A stretch of 33,450 bases of DNA from CAZVWW01 sp964631265. Its GTDB lineage: Bacteria > Thermotogota > Thermotogae > MWEM01. The notes below the pieces were generated by a model that searched no databases, had not been told where the DNA came from, and saw only the letters and a program-made list of their open reading frames with translations. Below, one piece after another: positions 16,641 through 25,381 of the stretch. The first letter of the stretch is position 1. Every line of letters begins with the position of its first letter. Where the stretch lies: the NCBI GenBank assembly GCA_964631265.1, contig CAZVWW010000013.1, positions 1 through 33,450 of the forward strand, read 5' to 3'. The translations under genes were made by a program, and so were the position numbers.

Positions 16641-18077
16641 TTATTTTTTATACTTAACGTCGTAACCGTTGGGATCCTTCCGTGTGAAATCGATATTGAT
16701 CTTCTTAGGTTCAGCCCGCTTTTCCATATCCTCGCGCCATTCTTTGTTCAAATAGCCCGAAAGACTCCAGTGAACATTGAGCTGTATCGTCTTGACATCT
16801 TTGATCTTCCTGGATTGATCGATCTCATCTGCAATCATCTTCATAATCCGCTTGGGCGATAAGACAAGTCCTTCTCCGCTGCAAACGGGGCATTTTTCGA
16901 AAAGCAGTTCCTCAATTGGAGGAGATGAGCGTTTTCTGGTGATCTCGACCAGGCCGAGTTTTGTGAAGCCCATGACCGATGTCTTTGCCTTATCTTTCTG
17001 AAACTCCCCGTCCAGGACCTTCAAGACCGTGTCTCTGTCGTTTTCGTTATCCATGTCGATGAAATCGACTATTATTATACCACTAAGATTCCTTAATCTC
17101 AGCTGCCTGGCAACCTCTTTTGCGGATTGGACATTTGTTTCAAGTGCCATATCCCGCGTGTTGATGTTGGAGATATTGCTGCCCGAGTTTATATCAACAA
17201 TTGTAAAGGCCTCTGTCCTGTCGATCACCATCCATCCGCCGCAATCAAGCTCAATCTTTCTGGAATAAAGAGCTTCCAATTGCTCGTTCACTTTGTAAAC
17301 CTCAAAGATGTCCTCTTTGAAGAGCCTTAATTTTCCTCTGACGGGGTTCTTCTCAAACTTTTTGATGATGATTTCCAGCTTTTTGTAGAGATCGGGTGAA
17401 TTCGTCACGATCTCATCCACTGTGGAATCGTATTTTTCCCGCATCAGGTATTCAAGGATATCGGCCTCGTTGTATAATTCCCTCGGCTTCTTAAATCGCT
17501 GAAAGGCCTTGTGTATCTCCTTCCATTTGTTTCTTAACAACTCATACTCTTCTCTCAGGATATCGAGGTCCATATTCTTTGAGACTGTTCTGACAATGAC
17601 GCCTGTCCCTTTGCAAAGCTTTGTCATGTAATCATGCAGACGTTTTCTTTCAACAGGACTTTCGATCTTCTTTGAAACCCCTATCGTCTTTGAGAATGGC
17701 ATAAAGACAATATGCCTCCCTGCAATGCCGATATTGGTCGTCACCTGTGGACCTTTGGACCCGATTGGATCCTTCTTCGCCTGGACAATGATCTTATTGC
17801 CTTTTTTCGGGACTTTGTTTTCCTTCCTTGCCATTTTGCTCCCTAAAGAATCTCTAATAAAGTCCTTATTCCTTAAGAAGGCATTTTTTGATTTTCCGAT
17901 GTTAATAAATGAGGCATCCAAACTGCTGACTGCATTCTCCACTTTCCCCAGAAATATGTTGCCCGTAATACTTTCGTTATCGATTTCCTCGAGATGCAGT
18001 TCAACCAATTGATCCCCTTCAAGCACCGCAATCATGATCTCATCTTGAAAACTTCCGACTAAAATTCGTTTTATCAA
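16641..18077 (-). CDS. rng: Ribonuclease G/E family endoribonuclease
   Basis: The protein has 478 residues, the length of RNase G and much shorter than RNase E with its scaffold tail. An S1-type RNA-binding domain lies at about 35-120 (GNIFLGKVENAVSSLDASFINIG with an insertion). The DNase I-like catalytic part carries the two metal-binding aspartates in IVDINSGS and IIVDFIDMD. The zinc-link CPVCSGEG is present near residue 400. It cuts single-stranded RNA and matures rRNA 5' ends. The start is TTG 18077; an in-frame stop lies eight codons upstream and no strong ribosome-binding site is visible, so the start is less certain than others. It appears to be the first gene of the RNase G-to-ABC block. 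Confidence 0.93.
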   Translation of the reverse strand: MIKRILVGSFQDEIMIAVLEGDQLVELHLEEIDNESITGNIFLGKVENAVSSLDASFINIGKSKNAFLRNKDFIRDSLGSKMARKENKVPKKGNKIIVQAKKDPIGSKGPQVTTNIGIAGRHIVFMPFSKTIGVSKKIESPVERKRLHDYMTKLCKGTGVIVRTVSKNMDLDILREEYELLRNKWKEIHKAFQRFKKPRELYNEADILEYLMREKYDSTVDEIVTNSPDLYKKLEIIIKKFEKNPVRGKLRLFKEDIFEVYKVNEQLEALYSRKIELDCGGWMVIDRTEAFTIVDINSGSNISNINTRDMALETNVQSAKEVARQLRLRNLSGIIIVDFIDMDNENDRDTVLKVLDGEFQKDKAKTSVMGFTKLGLVEITRKRSSPPIEELLFEKCPVCSGEGLVLSPKRIMKMIADEIDQSRKIKDVKTIQLNVHWSLSGYLNKEWREDMEKRAEPKKINIDFTRKDPNGYDVKYKK

Positions 18078-18142
18078 TGGATTGGAAATTACTATATCCG
18101 TTCACCGCCTTACCATATATTTTTAATATTTTCATTTATCTT

Positions 18143-18148
18143 ATTATA
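18143..18148 (-). promoter_or_regulatory. Candidate -10 box upstream of the RNase G gene
   Basis: On the minus strand a perfect TATAAT lies about 65 bases before the TTG start of the RNase G gene. Only a poor -35 match (TTCGAA or similar) lies at the expected distance. The position between the hpf terminator side and the rng start makes it a reasonable promoter for the long downstream block. Confidence 0.4.
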
Positions 18149-18183
18149 ACGCAAATCTCCTCTTTTTCGAAAAAAATGAATAC

Positions 18184-18212
18184 AAAAAAACGAGACCCGC
18201 TCAAGGGTCTCG
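18184..18212 (-). terminator. Intrinsic terminator of hpf
   Basis: The arms CGAGACCC (18191-18198) and GGGTCTCG (18205-18212) enclose a six-base loop. Read on the minus strand, the hairpin is followed by seven Ts. It lies 17 bases past the hpf stop, so hpf forms its own short transcript, separate from the RNase G block. Confidence 0.88.
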
Positions 18213-18229
18213 TCCTTTTATATTAATTT

Positions 18230-18796
18230 CTACATCTCAAACTCAATTAATCCTATGGAATCGTTTTGTCTTTTATAGATAAGATTGACCTCATCTGTAT
18301 CCGCATTTTTGTAAACAAAGAAATTGTGACCCAGGAGTTCAAGTTGCAGTTTTGCCTCTTCAATACTCATGGGCTTGAGGAAAAACCGTTTGGTCTTTTC
18401 AATCTCAATATCTTCTGCGTCTTTATATTCGCCTTCCGCTTCCTCTGCTTCAAATTCCTGCAGTTTTTCCATATCCTCTGCTATACTGTTGGCCCTTGAT
18501 CGCTGTCTCGACATCCGCTTGTTTTTATACTTCTCAAGCTTTTTTTCCATCGCATCGACAGCTGAATCAACCGAGGCGTACATATCCATGGTACTCTCTT
18601 CTGTTCTGACGATGGCCCCTCTTATATGCACGGTGAGCTCAGCCCGGAAGGTTTTATTCTCCCGTTCGATCTTTGCTTCGGTATGAACATGATCGCCTTC
18701 CTGGAGGACTTTCTGAAGCTTTGAAACCTTTCTTTCAACATAGTCCTCAACGGCATCCGTCGCTTTAAATCCCCTTGTGATTAACTTGTAATCCAT
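18230..18796 (-). CDS. hpf: Ribosome hibernation promoting factor, long form
   Basis: The protein has 188 residues. The N-terminal S30AE (YfiA-like) domain covers about 1-100 (MDYKLITRGFKATDAVEDYVERK, split as MDYKLITRG and VEDYVERKVSKL). A charged linker rich in Glu (about 100-130) follows. The C-terminal dimerisation domain (about 130-188) shows KRFFLKPMSIEEAKLQLELL and a GHNFFVYKN segment. Long HPF binds the decoding centre of idle 30S subunits, and its tail pairs two 70S ribosomes into 100S dimers. AGAGGAGTG lies before the ATG. It is monocistronic, with 124 bases of upstream AT-rich spacer that should hold its promoter and its own terminator downstream, which is consistent with separate stress or stationary-phase control. 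Confidence 0.95.
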   Translation of the reverse strand: MDYKLITRGFKATDAVEDYVERKVSKLQKVLQEGDHVHTEAKIERENKTFRAELTVHIRGAIVRTEESTMDMYASVDSAVDAMEKKLEKYKNKRMSRQRSRANSIAEDMEKLQEFEAEEAEGEYKDAEDIEIEKTKRFFLKPMSIEEAKLQLELLGHNFFVYKNADTDEVNLIYKRQNDSIGLIEFEM

Positions 18797-18920
18797 AATA
18801 TCACTCCTCTTTCAAGGTTAAAAACGTAAGACCTTATCCATATATACAATCTATAAAAACCGGTTAACCCCTTTAACGCTTATATTGACCCGGAAAATCT
18901 TTTAAAAATCTCTGAAAACT

Positions 18921-19960
18921 TCACTCGGTATACATTATATCAAAAATTGACTTCTCTGGCAGCCTCTTCTTTAACACTTCTGTTAAAGTCGACGGCTTGA
19001 AGGCACGTCTTATTCCCTTACTGTTCACAGCGATCCCCGCAATCGTGACATTCTGCAGGAGAAAAACCGATATACCCCTTCTCTTAAAACGCTCCAAATA
19101 TCGAAAGCCGGCAATAAAACGGGTCCCGTCTTTGATAATGAGTGTAAACCGCTTTCCGGATTCAAGCAGCCTCCCGGCTATAGAATCCGGAATCGCCCCG
19201 GAGGTGTACAAAGAAGCACCGTTATCGATTGAATCACAGAGCGTCTCATCTTCAACCAGAGTTTTTTTGGACCGGGTCTCTTCTCCGTTCCTGCCAACGA
19301 TAATGGTTCCCTTCCAGTGATACGGATTGTTTTGAAAAATGGCCAACCGTTCTTCGCCGGCTGTCTGCCACTCGAATTTTCTCACCGTTGCAACAGTCTT
19401 TCCAATGATTGTCTCAATATCCCGACCAACTTGAGCACCGGTGACCAGAAAGATGTTTTCGGCTATATCGGGGATCGAATGACTCAGTCTGTCAAGGGCC
19501 CCGTCTATCAGGATGAAATCCGCTATATCATGGGATTGAACATACTGAACAATCTGAATAACCTTATCGTTCCCGCCGGGATTGACAACCTCCACGGTAC
19601 AATCCTGCAGAATTCTTGCCAGAAAAACCCTTCTCTCGTCGTTTCCGTGACTGAAAGTTTCGATTATCTCCATCAATCCCTGTTTAAAAGAGAGCGCGTC
19701 ATTTCCAACAAAGCAATCGCCATGCGCCAGACTGATTTCCGGTTTGTCAGTCTGCTCCAGTGTATCCCGTTTTTCCCCATCTCTACCGATACTCAGAACC
19801 ACTGCCTTTTCCTTCCGGCTGTGTATCAGCTCCAGCAAACGGTTCAAAAGTGTCGTTTTACCGACATTCTTTTCCAAGCCCGCTATTGAAATCACATGAC
19901 CCGCTGACCGGTGCTTCGAGGTTACAGCCGGTCTCTTTTTGATATTCTCAAGAATCCTGT

Positions 19961-19985
<25 letters not shown>
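18921..19985 (-). CDS. P-loop NTPase directly downstream of kamA, candidate KamB-like protein
   Basis: The protein has 354 residues, starting at TTG 19985 with an AGAGG site eight bases upstream, 25 bases inside the end of kamA. The P-loop is ISIAGLEKNVGKTTLLN (Gly42, Lys43, Thr44); the extra upstream Lys39 resembles deviant Walker A motifs of MinD/MobB-like NTPases. A likely Walker B segment is FILIDGALDRLS. The rest is alpha/beta with no membrane segment. In lysine-fermenting bacteria such as Fusobacterium and Acetoanaerobium, kamB follows kamA directly and is thought to help reactivate lysine 5,6-aminomutase. Position and strand fit that, but I assign KamB only tentatively, since KamC, KamD and KamE genes are not in the window. 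No clear terminator follows. Confidence 0.6.
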
Positions 19986-21228
<1,243 letters not shown>

Positions 21229-21232
<4 letters not shown>

Positions 21233-21720
21233 TCAATCATCCCCTTCATCTTTTCCTCCAATTCTCTCTTTACCACCGGCGGCACCCATGGATCGACCGA
21301 GTTCCCATGGTACATAATCTCCTTGACCAGTGAGGAGGAAATAAAAGAATATTTCGTTTCTGTCATGAGAAAAAACGTGTCGAGGGCCTCGAGCATCTTT
21401 TTGTTGGCAGCAGCCATCTGCATCTCATATTCAAAATCCGATACGGCCCTTAATCCCCTGACCACCACATTTATCCCGTTCCTTCGTGCATATTCCACCA
21501 TCAGCCCGGAATGATAGTCCACAACGATATTGTCATCATTCTCAAAGACTGTCTCAATCATCTTCAAGCGTTCATCCTTTGAGAAAAGGACATTGCTCTT
21601 CAATCTGTTTTGCATAACAACCAGTATTAACTTGTCAAAGGCCTTTGCCGCTCTTCTCGCCACATCAATGTGGCCGTATGTTATCGGATCAAAGGTTCCG
21701 GGATACATTGCCTTAACCAA
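21229..21720 (-). CDS. coaD: Phosphopantetheine adenylyltransferase
   Basis: This enzyme joins ATP and 4'-phosphopantetheine to give dephospho-CoA, the fourth step of CoA synthesis. I choose TTG 21720 (MVKAMYPGTFDP), which gives the family's usual length (163 residues), with GAGAGGTG about eight to ten bases upstream; an ATG at 21738 would add six unusual residues. The nucleotidyltransferase motif PGTFDPITYGHIDV is at about 6-19, VVRGLRAVSDFEYE is the substrate-binding segment, and TKYSFISSSLVKEI is the C-terminal ISSS motif. It lies 23 bases after cheB and overlaps kamA by four bases, so a housekeeping gene is tied to a catabolic operon. CoA supply fits the acyl-CoA chemistry encoded upstream. 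Confidence 0.95.
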
Positions 21721-21743
21721 AACTCGGGCACCTCTCATTCAGT

Positions 21744-22784
21744 TTATAATAATGCCGTGATCTTGTCAGATATCTTATCATTCGGGAGCTCGTAATCTGC
21801 ATAGCCTTCCTGAACCACAGATTTCGGCATCCCGTAGACAACACAGCTCGATTTTGCTTCGGCCATTATCCTGCCTTTGTAATGCTTGATCTTAAAAGAG
21901 CCTTTGGTTCCGTCCCTGCCCATTCCGGTCAGAACAACCGCAATAATCTTGTCTCTGTAAATCTCTGCGGCCTTGTCAAATGTGAAATCAGCGGCCGGGC
22001 GAACCCCGTTGATCTTTGCGCCTTTGTCCAGATAAAGGGTAACCTCTCTGCCGCTCGGTTTCATACCGAGATGGTAATTTCCCGGGGCTATGTAGACCGT
22101 CCCCTTTTGAAGGATGTCCCCTTCTTTGGCTTCCACGACCTTTATCTCGGAAACTCTGTCAAGACGCCTGGCCAGCGAACTGGTAAAACCGGCAGGCATG
22201 TGCTGAATGACCACCACCGGAGCCGGCAGATTCTTCGGCAGTGAGGGTATGATGTTATCCAGCGATTTTGGCCCTCCTGTTGATGAAGCAATCAAAACAA
22301 TCTTGTTGGATGTGTGAAATGTCCGTCTGGCCGGTTTCTTTTTAACGGCCTGTCGTCTCAGAAGGGAGATCTTCGACGGTTTAACCTGCATGGCGCTGTT
22401 AATAGTACTGACAAGCTCTCCACCCATTTTCCGAAAATTAGTCGATATCGATCCCGAGGGTTTCCCGACAAAATCAACGGCACCGTTTTCCAGCGCCTCA
22501 ACCGTGATATCGGCACCTTCCTGCGTTAAACTGCTCACCATAATCACACGGGTTGCCACTTTTTTTGTAATGAGTTTCATGGCCTCAAGTCCGTTCAAAC
22601 GGGGCATCTCAACATCCATTGTAATCACGTCAGGTTTCAGCTTCACAGCCTTCTCAACCGCTTCCATTCCATCCCTTGCCTGTCCTATGACTTTTATACC
22701 CGATTGGGAATCTATAATATCTTTTATTACCATTCTCATAAATGCTGAATCATCACATATCATAACCCTGATTTCATTCTTCAT
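21744..22784 (-). CDS. cheB: Chemotaxis response regulator / protein-glutamate methylesterase CheB
   Basis: The protein has 346 residues. The receiver domain (about 5-120) has the acidic pair Asp11/Asp12, phospho-acceptor Asp57 in ITMDVEMPRLNG and Lys108. The methylesterase domain (about 160-345) carries the catalytic Ser168 in SSTGGPK, His195 in VIQHMPAGF and the Asp in LTGMGRDG. It removes methyl groups (and deamidates) receptor glutamates to reset chemoreceptors. Its ATG overlaps the end of the kinase gene by 11 bases, with AGGGGA just upstream. No cheA, cheW, cheR or receptor gene is in the window, so this copy is detached from a chemotaxis cluster and may serve receptors encoded elsewhere. 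Confidence 0.95.
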   Translation of the reverse strand: MKNEIRVMICDDSAFMRMVIKDIIDSQSGIKVIGQARDGMEAVEKAVKLKPDVITMDVEMPRLNGLEAMKLITKKVATRVIMVSSLTQEGADITVEALENGAVDFVGKPSGSISTNFRKMGGELVSTINSAMQVKPSKISLLRRQAVKKKPARRTFHTSNKIVLIASSTGGPKSLDNIIPSLPKNLPAPVVVIQHMPAGFTSSLARRLDRVSEIKVVEAKEGDILQKGTVYIAPGNYHLGMKPSGREVTLYLDKGAKINGVRPAADFTFDKAAEIYRDKIIAVVLTGMGRDGTKGSFKIKHYKGRIMAEAKSSCVVYGMPKSVVQEGYADYELPNDKISDKITALL

Positions 22785-23226
22785 CTTTTTTCCCCTTTCT
22801 GAACAAACTGATAAAGAATATTAAAAAGACCGCAAACGCCAAAACGCCGAAAATATCAGGTGTGTTCAATATCTGTTTCCCCAGAATAATGACCCCAACG
22901 GAAAACGCAAAAATTGATGTGACTAACACAATTCCCGCTGATACATCTTTTGCGTGGCCGACTCTTTCATGAAAATAGGGATACAGTAAATCCAGCATCT
23001 CCTCCAGTAACGAATTCAGCATCTCAAAAACAATGACAACAAATACCGAAAAAACAAGCCAGAGGACTTCAAAAGTGCTTAAGGGAAGATAGACAGCCAG
23101 AAAAAGCACCATTATACCGGCAAGAAAATCTATCCGCAGATTTCTCTGTTTTCTTAAAGTATCCCTTATGCCATGGGCTGCATGGACAAAAGAATCTAAA
23201 AAATCATGGAGTGGTTTTATCATCAT
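22774..23226 (-). CDS. dgkA: Undecaprenol/diacylglycerol kinase, DgkA family
   Basis: This 150-residue small membrane kinase has three to four hydrophobic segments (about 30-75 and 100-140). The family motif is present as VFEMLNSLLEEMLDLL, followed by HERVGHAKDVSAGIVLV, which is the K-D-x-x-A-G segment. In monoderms the homologue phosphorylates undecaprenol for cell-wall lipid recycling; in proteobacteria it phosphorylates diacylglycerol. The motif wording and the C-terminal extra hydrophobic segment do not decide between them. Its ATGATG directly follows the stop of the preceding korC-like gene, so the start could be either Met. There is no functional link to its neighbours that I can see beyond cotranscription. 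Confidence 0.88.
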   Translation of the reverse strand: MMIKPLHDFLDSFVHAAHGIRDTLRKQRNLRIDFLAGIMVLFLAVYLPLSTFEVLWLVFSVFVVIVFEMLNSLLEEMLDLLYPYFHERVGHAKDVSAGIVLVTSIFAFSVGVIILGKQILNTPDIFGVLAFAVFLIFFISLFRKGKKDEE

Positions 23227-23835
23227 TTATTCAAAGGTTATCGGTGTATACTTCTTCTCCTCTTTAAGAGGATAATGCTTGTCACTCAGCGTAACCCCGT
23301 GTTCGAGCGCTTCAATATTAACATCGATGAATCTTTCAGGCACTTCCTCACTGACGGTCTGCCTTAACGCCTCTAAGCTGACAATGCCCGTTACTTTATA
23401 GAGGAGTCCCAAACCCACCACATTAGCCAGTACGGACATTCCCCATTTTTCATTGCATATCTCTGTGATGGGGAGTATGATGTTCTTTTTTGTCAGTCTC
23501 CTGATATTGACAGGAATATTGTTGACATAGGTACTGTCACAAAAGATGACGCCGTTGGGGCGAAGCAGATGATAAAAAGAGTCCAGTGGCTTCTGATCCA
23601 TCATGAACAGTATGTTGAAGTGATAGGCAATAGGATAGTCAATGGGTTCATCACAGAAAAGCACGTCACTGTACGCAACACCGCCTCTTACCTGAGCGCC
23701 GTAATGCTGTGTCTGAACCACCCATTTTTTGTCATATGTCAATGCCTTCGCCAGGATAATCCCCATCTTAACATTTCCCTGTCCGCCAATGCCGCCAAGA
23801 CGTATCGTTGACGGTTTTTTCTCAATCGGTATCAA
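23227..23835 (-). CDS. korC: 2-oxoacid:ferredoxin oxidoreductase, gamma subunit
   Basis: The protein has 202 residues, starting at TTG 23835 with GGGGGGA six bases upstream. The gamma-subunit fold is shown by STIRLGGIGGQGNVKMGIILAKAL and by TQHYGAQVRGGVAYSDVLF, the A-x-x-R-G-G segment typical of KorC/PorG/IorB. It cooperates with the beta subunit encoded 17 bases upstream in the oxidative decarboxylation of a 2-oxoacid to acyl-CoA, passing electrons to ferredoxin. The short second half (about 120-202) is helical. Sequence alone does not separate 2-oxoglutarate from branched-chain 2-oxoacid specificity; the KOR-like beta subunit favours the former. Confidence 0.88.
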   Translation of the reverse strand: MIPIEKKPSTIRLGGIGGQGNVKMGIILAKALTYDKKWVVQTQHYGAQVRGGVAYSDVLFCDEPIDYPIAYHFNILFMMDQKPLDSFYHLLRPNGVIFCDSTYVNNIPVNIRRLTKKNIILPITEICNEKWGMSVLANVVGLGLLYKVTGIVSLEALRQTVSEEVPERFIDVNIEALEHGVTLSDKHYPLKEEKKYTPITFE

Positions 23836-23852
23836 TCGCCATCCCCCCGTTT

Positions 23853-24737
23853 TTAAACTGTTTCTTTCTGTTTTTGGATTAATTCTGAATACTTCTCAAC
23901 ATACCCTTTTTTCGGTTTATTAACGAACTCACCAATCACCAGTTTATCACCAAGGAGCTCACCCGCTTTTTCCAATTTTGCATTGATACTGTATCCTTCG
24001 ATATTATCTTCAGGAATCTTTTCCTTTATCATTGAAACGGCCTTGTTCAGGGTTAATCCGTTTTCCTTGAAGTGTTGAATCATCTCCGGGGCGGTCCCCA
24101 TCTTGTTGTACCGTCCGTAGTAAGTTGGACACTGGGTAATCGTTTCAACAAAAGAAAACCCCTCATTTGTGATGGCCTTCTTGATATAGTTCTGAAGCGG
24201 CACGAAATGATAGGTGGTTGTCCGCGCAACATAGGTTGCTCCGGCTGTGATCGCCAGTCTTGAAAGGTCAAACGGATTTTCCATATTCCCGTACGGTGAG
24301 GTGGTCGCATAGGATTCGCCGGGCGTTGTTGGAGAACACTGTCCCCCGGTCATACCGTATATATTGTTGTTAAATGTGATAACCGTGATATCCATATTCC
24401 TTCTCGCTGCATGGATCAGATGATTCCCGCCGATCGCTCCCGCATCACCGTCGCCGGTCATGACCAGGACCGTCATCTCGGGTCTTGAGAGCTTGATCCC
24501 GCTCGCAAACGCTATCGCTCTTCCATGAAGCGTGTGCATGGTGTTGTAATTGAGGTATCCGGTCGCTCTGGAAGAACAACCAATCCCGGATACCACGGCG
24601 ATTTTCGCCGGGTCCAGTCCAAGCTCTTCGATTGCTCCCACGGTGGCCTTGAGAATTGTTCCGTTTCCGCATCCCGGACACCAGACATGCGGAAGTCTGT
24701 CCAACCGCATATGTTTCAAATACTTCTCTACTGACAT
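23853..24737 (-). CDS. korB: 2-oxoacid:ferredoxin oxidoreductase, beta subunit (2-oxoglutarate type)
   Basis: This 294-residue protein is the thiamine-diphosphate-binding subunit. Cluster cysteines are seen in WCPGCGNG and GIGCSSR, the ThDP/Mg motif is GDGDAGAIGGNHLIHAARRN followed by NNNIYGMTGGQCSPTTP, and SPYGN is also typical of KorB. It decarboxylates 2-oxoglutarate or a related 2-oxoacid with CoA and ferredoxin. AGGGGG lies seven bases before the ATG, and a TATAAT box lies about 40 bases upstream. The alpha subunit (KorA) that normally precedes korB is missing; iorB occupies that place. The enzyme must therefore use an alpha subunit encoded elsewhere or work with a different partner. Confidence 0.92.
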   Translation of the reverse strand: MSVEKYLKHMRLDRLPHVWCPGCGNGTILKATVGAIEELGLDPAKIAVVSGIGCSSRATGYLNYNTMHTLHGRAIAFASGIKLSRPEMTVLVMTGDGDAGAIGGNHLIHAARRNMDITVITFNNNIYGMTGGQCSPTTPGESYATTSPYGNMENPFDLSRLAITAGATYVARTTTYHFVPLQNYIKKAITNEGFSFVETITQCPTYYGRYNKMGTAPEMIQHFKENGLTLNKAVSMIKEKIPEDNIEGYSINAKLEKAGELLGDKLVIGEFVNKPKKGYVEKYSELIQKQKETV

Positions 24738-24775
24738 TTCAAACCCCCTAAAAAAAGTATTTCACTGTCTTTGTG

Positions 24776-24781
24776 ATTATA
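24776..24781 (-). promoter_or_regulatory. Candidate internal promoter upstream of korB
   Basis: The 59-base gap between iorB and korB contains a perfect minus-strand TATAAT about 40 bases before the korB ATG, framed by TGTG and CACA. The -35 region is weak. It would let korB, korC and the following genes be transcribed separately from iorA and iorB. Confidence 0.45.
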
Positions 24782-24796
24782 CCACAGAAAAAAGCT

Positions 24797-25381
24797 TTAA
24801 GCCTCAAACCCTCTTTTAAAAGCCTTTTTATTCAACGCCGCGAATCGGGGTTTTATGAGAGATTCCATGTGCTCCTCCCAGTTGATCTCATCGATTCCAA
24901 GCTCTTTGATCAACGCACCAAACATCACCATGTTGGCTGCTTTAATGTTGCCCAGCTGTGTTGCAATACCCGATGCATCGATGAATTTTGTGTCGGCTTT
25001 TTCAGTTAGAAAGGTGTTGATCCCTTCGGGATAATCCATCTTTCCGGAAAGGATCGGGGCGGAGCGAATCATAAAATCGTTGACGATAAGTCTTCCGTCT
25101 TTTGAAAGGTACTCAAACCATCTCATCGCCTCCATCTTTTCAAAGGCAACGATCACATCCGCCATTCCTCTTCCGATGATCGGAGAGGCAACTCTTGAAC
25201 CAAATCTCACCTGAGTCGAAACCGCGCCACCTCTTTGGGCCATCCCGTGAACCTCGGACATCTTAACATCGTATCCTCCGGCGAGCAGACCCGTTGAGAG
25301 GATCTTAGAGGTCAGGATCGTCCCCTGGCCACCGACCCCCACGATTAATATGCTCCTGGTCTCAATCGTCGTCTTCATCAT
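24797..25381 (-). CDS. iorB: Indolepyruvate:ferredoxin oxidoreductase, beta subunit
   Basis: The 194-residue protein has the gamma-type fold of the superfamily: ILIVGVGGQGTILTSKIL near the start, then SEVHGMAQRGGAVSTQVRFG with the conserved Q-R-G-G, then DVIVAFEKMEAMR. With IorA it oxidises aryl 2-oxoacids (indolepyruvate, phenylpyruvate, hydroxyphenylpyruvate) to aryl-acyl-CoA, reducing ferredoxin. Its ATG overlaps the iorA stop by four bases, giving coupled translation of the two subunits. Start is ATGATG, either of which could be used. Confidence 0.93.
   Translation of the reverse strand: MMKTTIETRSILIVGVGGQGTILTSKILSTGLLAGGYDVKMSEVHGMAQRGGAVSTQVRFGSRVASPIIGRGMADVIVAFEKMEAMRWFEYLSKDGRLIVNDFMIRSAPILSGKMDYPEGINTFLTEKADTKFIDASGIATQLGNIKAANMVMFGALIKELGIDEINWEEHMESLIKPRFAALNKKAFKRGFEA

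Noticed and set aside
18830..18920. A terminator after the P-loop gene (GTTAA-AGGGG-TTAAC and an AACCGGTT palindrome)
   Set aside because: The stems are short and AT-rich, so a stable hairpin is unlikely; this region is more likely the hpf promoter spacer.
19317..19889. A 190-codon plus-strand frame opposite the P-loop gene
   Set aside because: The minus-strand frame has a P-loop, a start site and coupling to kamA; the plus-strand one has no recognisable motif.
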